From positions 1 to 64,000 of the forward strand of contig NZ_JABBFR010000006.1 in assembly GCF_018494065.1 (NCBI RefSeq): DNA of 64,000 nucleotides, written 5' to 3'. A model generated the notes under the pieces. It saw nothing but the letters and a program-made list of their open reading frames with translations, was not told the origin of the DNA and did no database searches. Positions 62,908-64,000 of the stretch are shown piece after piece. Positions within the stretch are counted from its first letter, which is position 1, and each line of letters starts with the position of its first letter. This DNA comes from Rosenbergiella gaditana. Its GTDB lineage: Bacteria; Pseudomonadota; Gammaproteobacteria; Enterobacterales; Enterobacteriaceae. The position numbers and the translations under genes were made by a program.

Positions 62908-64000
62908 ATGGCCAATCACCAACAACAGTATCGCGAAAAAGTTTCCAGCATGATTAGCTGGGGGCACTGGTTTGCCCTATTTAACATTTTGTTGGCCTTG
63001 GTGCTTGGCAGTCGTTATTTACTGATTAATGATTGGCCAGCGTCGCTCGCTGGCCGTATTTATGCTTACTGTAGTTGGTTAGGTCACTTCAGCTTTATTG
63101 TCTTCGCACTCTATCTGCTGATACTTTTCCCCATTACCTTCTTTATTCGATCGCAGCGGCTCTTACGCGTTATTGCCTCAATCATTGCAACCTGTGGGCT
63201 GACCCTACTCTTGATCGATGGCGCCGTATTTCAGCGCTTCCACTTGCACTTAAACCCCATCGTATGGCAATTGGTGGTGAATCCCGAACAGAGCGAACTG
63301 ACTCGTGATTGGCAATTAATGTTTATTGCCGCCCCCATTATTTTTCTGGCCGAATTATTATTCGCCACTTGGAGCTGGCAGAAGCTCCGTAGCCTTAACC
63401 GGCATCATTATGCGCGGCCTTTTGTCGTACTATTTATTGCGACGTTTTTTACTAGCCACATCATGTATATCTGGGCGGATGCGAACTTTTATCGCCCTAT
63501 CACGATGCAAAAAAGTAACCTACCGCTCTCTTACCCTATGACTGCCCGTCGTTTTCTTGAGAAGCACGGTCTACTCGACTCAGAAGATTATCAACGTCGC
63601 CTGATTCAACAAGGTGACCCCGATGCCTTGTCCCTAGCTTATCCTTTGAACGATATCACGGTCGCCCCTAAAGCTTCGGGTGATAACTTATTGGTTATTA
63701 CCATCGATAATTTGAGCAATGAAGCGGTCAATAAGGCTTACCCTGCACTGGGGAATTTTGCACGACAGAATATTAACTTCACTCAACATTACAGTTCTGG
63801 GCCAAGTAGCGAAAATGGGTTATTCGGATTATTTTATGGAATTTCTTCAACTTATTTAGAGGGTGTCCTCGCCTCCAGAACCCCCTCAAGCTTATTGACT
63901 ACCTTAGCCAATCGGCACTATCAATTCGGCTTATTTTCAACCGATGGCTTTAAGCAACCCTTCTATCGCCAAGCACTGCTAACTGACTATACAATTCCTT
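62908..64000 (+). CDS. yejM: LPS-regulating membrane protein YejM/PbgA (partial, cut at window end)
   Basis: The open frame runs from ATG 62908 to the window edge (364 codons of about 586). The start ANHQQQYREKVSSMISWGHW and five hydrophobic segments in the first ~190 residues match YejM (PbgA/LapC). This essential inner-membrane protein senses periplasmic LPS and controls LapB-FtsH degradation of LpxC. The linker PLSYPMTARRFLEKHGLL is conserved. The periplasmic domain resembles sulfatases/EptA but is not a phosphatase of that class; here the core strand reads LLVITIDNLS where E. coli has TVDGLN. Confidence 0.94.
   Translation, partial: MANHQQQYREKVSSMISWGHWFALFNILLALVLGSRYLLINDWPASLAGRIYAYCSWLGHFSFIVFALYLLILFPITFFIRSQRLLRVIASIIATCGLTLLLIDGAVFQRFHLHLNPIVWQLVVNPEQSELTRDWQLMFIAAPIIFLAELLFATWSWQKLRSLNRHHYARPFVVLFIATFFTSHIMYIWADANFYRPITMQKSNLPLSYPMTARRFLEKHGLLDSEDYQRRLIQQGDPDALSLAYPLNDITVAPKASGDNLLVITIDNLSNEAVNKAYPALGNFARQNINFTQHYSSGPSSENGLFGLFYGISSTYLEGVLASRTPSSLLTTLANRHYQFGLFSTDGFKQPFYRQALLTDYTIP

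Overview
The window is chromosomal DNA of a gammaproteobacterium of the order Enterobacterales. Gene order (sbcB-plaP-yeeZ-hisLGDCBHAFI, gnd-galE-galF, asmA-dcd-udk, yegD-trhP-yegS, mrp/metG-cdd-maeA-sanA, yeiB-folE, lysP-yeiE-nfo-fruAKB, efpL-lpxT-mepS, rsuA-radD-rplY-yejK-yejL-yejM) and near-identical protein lengths match the E. coli/Erwinia backbone. Base composition (a little under 50 % G+C by eye) and small rearrangements suggest a relative of E. coli outside Escherichia/Salmonella. An Erwiniaceae-type genus is my guess, not something the sequence proves.

Layout. (1) 1-5789: distal part of an early operon of a lambdoid-like prophage. It holds a cut gene, small ORFs, a Sak4-like recombinase with its SSB, a string of tiny overlapping genes, an AlpA/excisionase-like gene, and a convergent tyrosine integrase. 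The prophage abuts the 5' end of sbcB, and the junction carries a regular array of TGTAC repeats. (2) 5790-10203: sbcB, a small lipoprotein gene, plaP with a possible upstream ORF, and yeeZ. (3) 10318-17674: complete histidine operon with leader peptide and attenuator. (4) 17675-18422: scar of an O-antigen locus, with a wzt-like ABC ATPase gene that lacks its Walker A region. (5) 18472-31545: gnd, galE, galF, asmA, dcd, udk, a PAP2 protein, yegD, trhP, yegS and thiMD under a TPP riboswitch. (6) 31546-33960: AT-rich accessory island with a structured-RNA-like segment, a two-repeat small protein, an IS1-family remnant and a two-gene operon of unknown function. (7) 34023-48184: orphan idnO, an exported DUF4056-like protein, ahpCF, mrp, metG, cdd, maeA, sanA, yeiB, folE and a PtrR-like regulator. 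(8) 48220-64000: lysP, yeiE, nfo, the fructose PTS operon with a Cra operator, yeiW, efpL-lpxT, mepS, rsuA, radD, rplY, yejK, yejL and the start of yejM.

Most of the window is ordinary core metabolism and envelope maintenance: histidine, thiamine and pyrimidine salvage, UDP-sugar supply, peroxide defence, fructose uptake, and lipid A/peptidoglycan control. The points worth a second look are the prophage accessory string with a C10 tract that splits one gene, the 20-bp-periodic repeats at the prophage/sbcB junction, the O-antigen scar, the AT-rich island with its two-gene operon, the overlapping ORF ahead of plaP, and the SanA tail read out of the antisense strand of yeiB.
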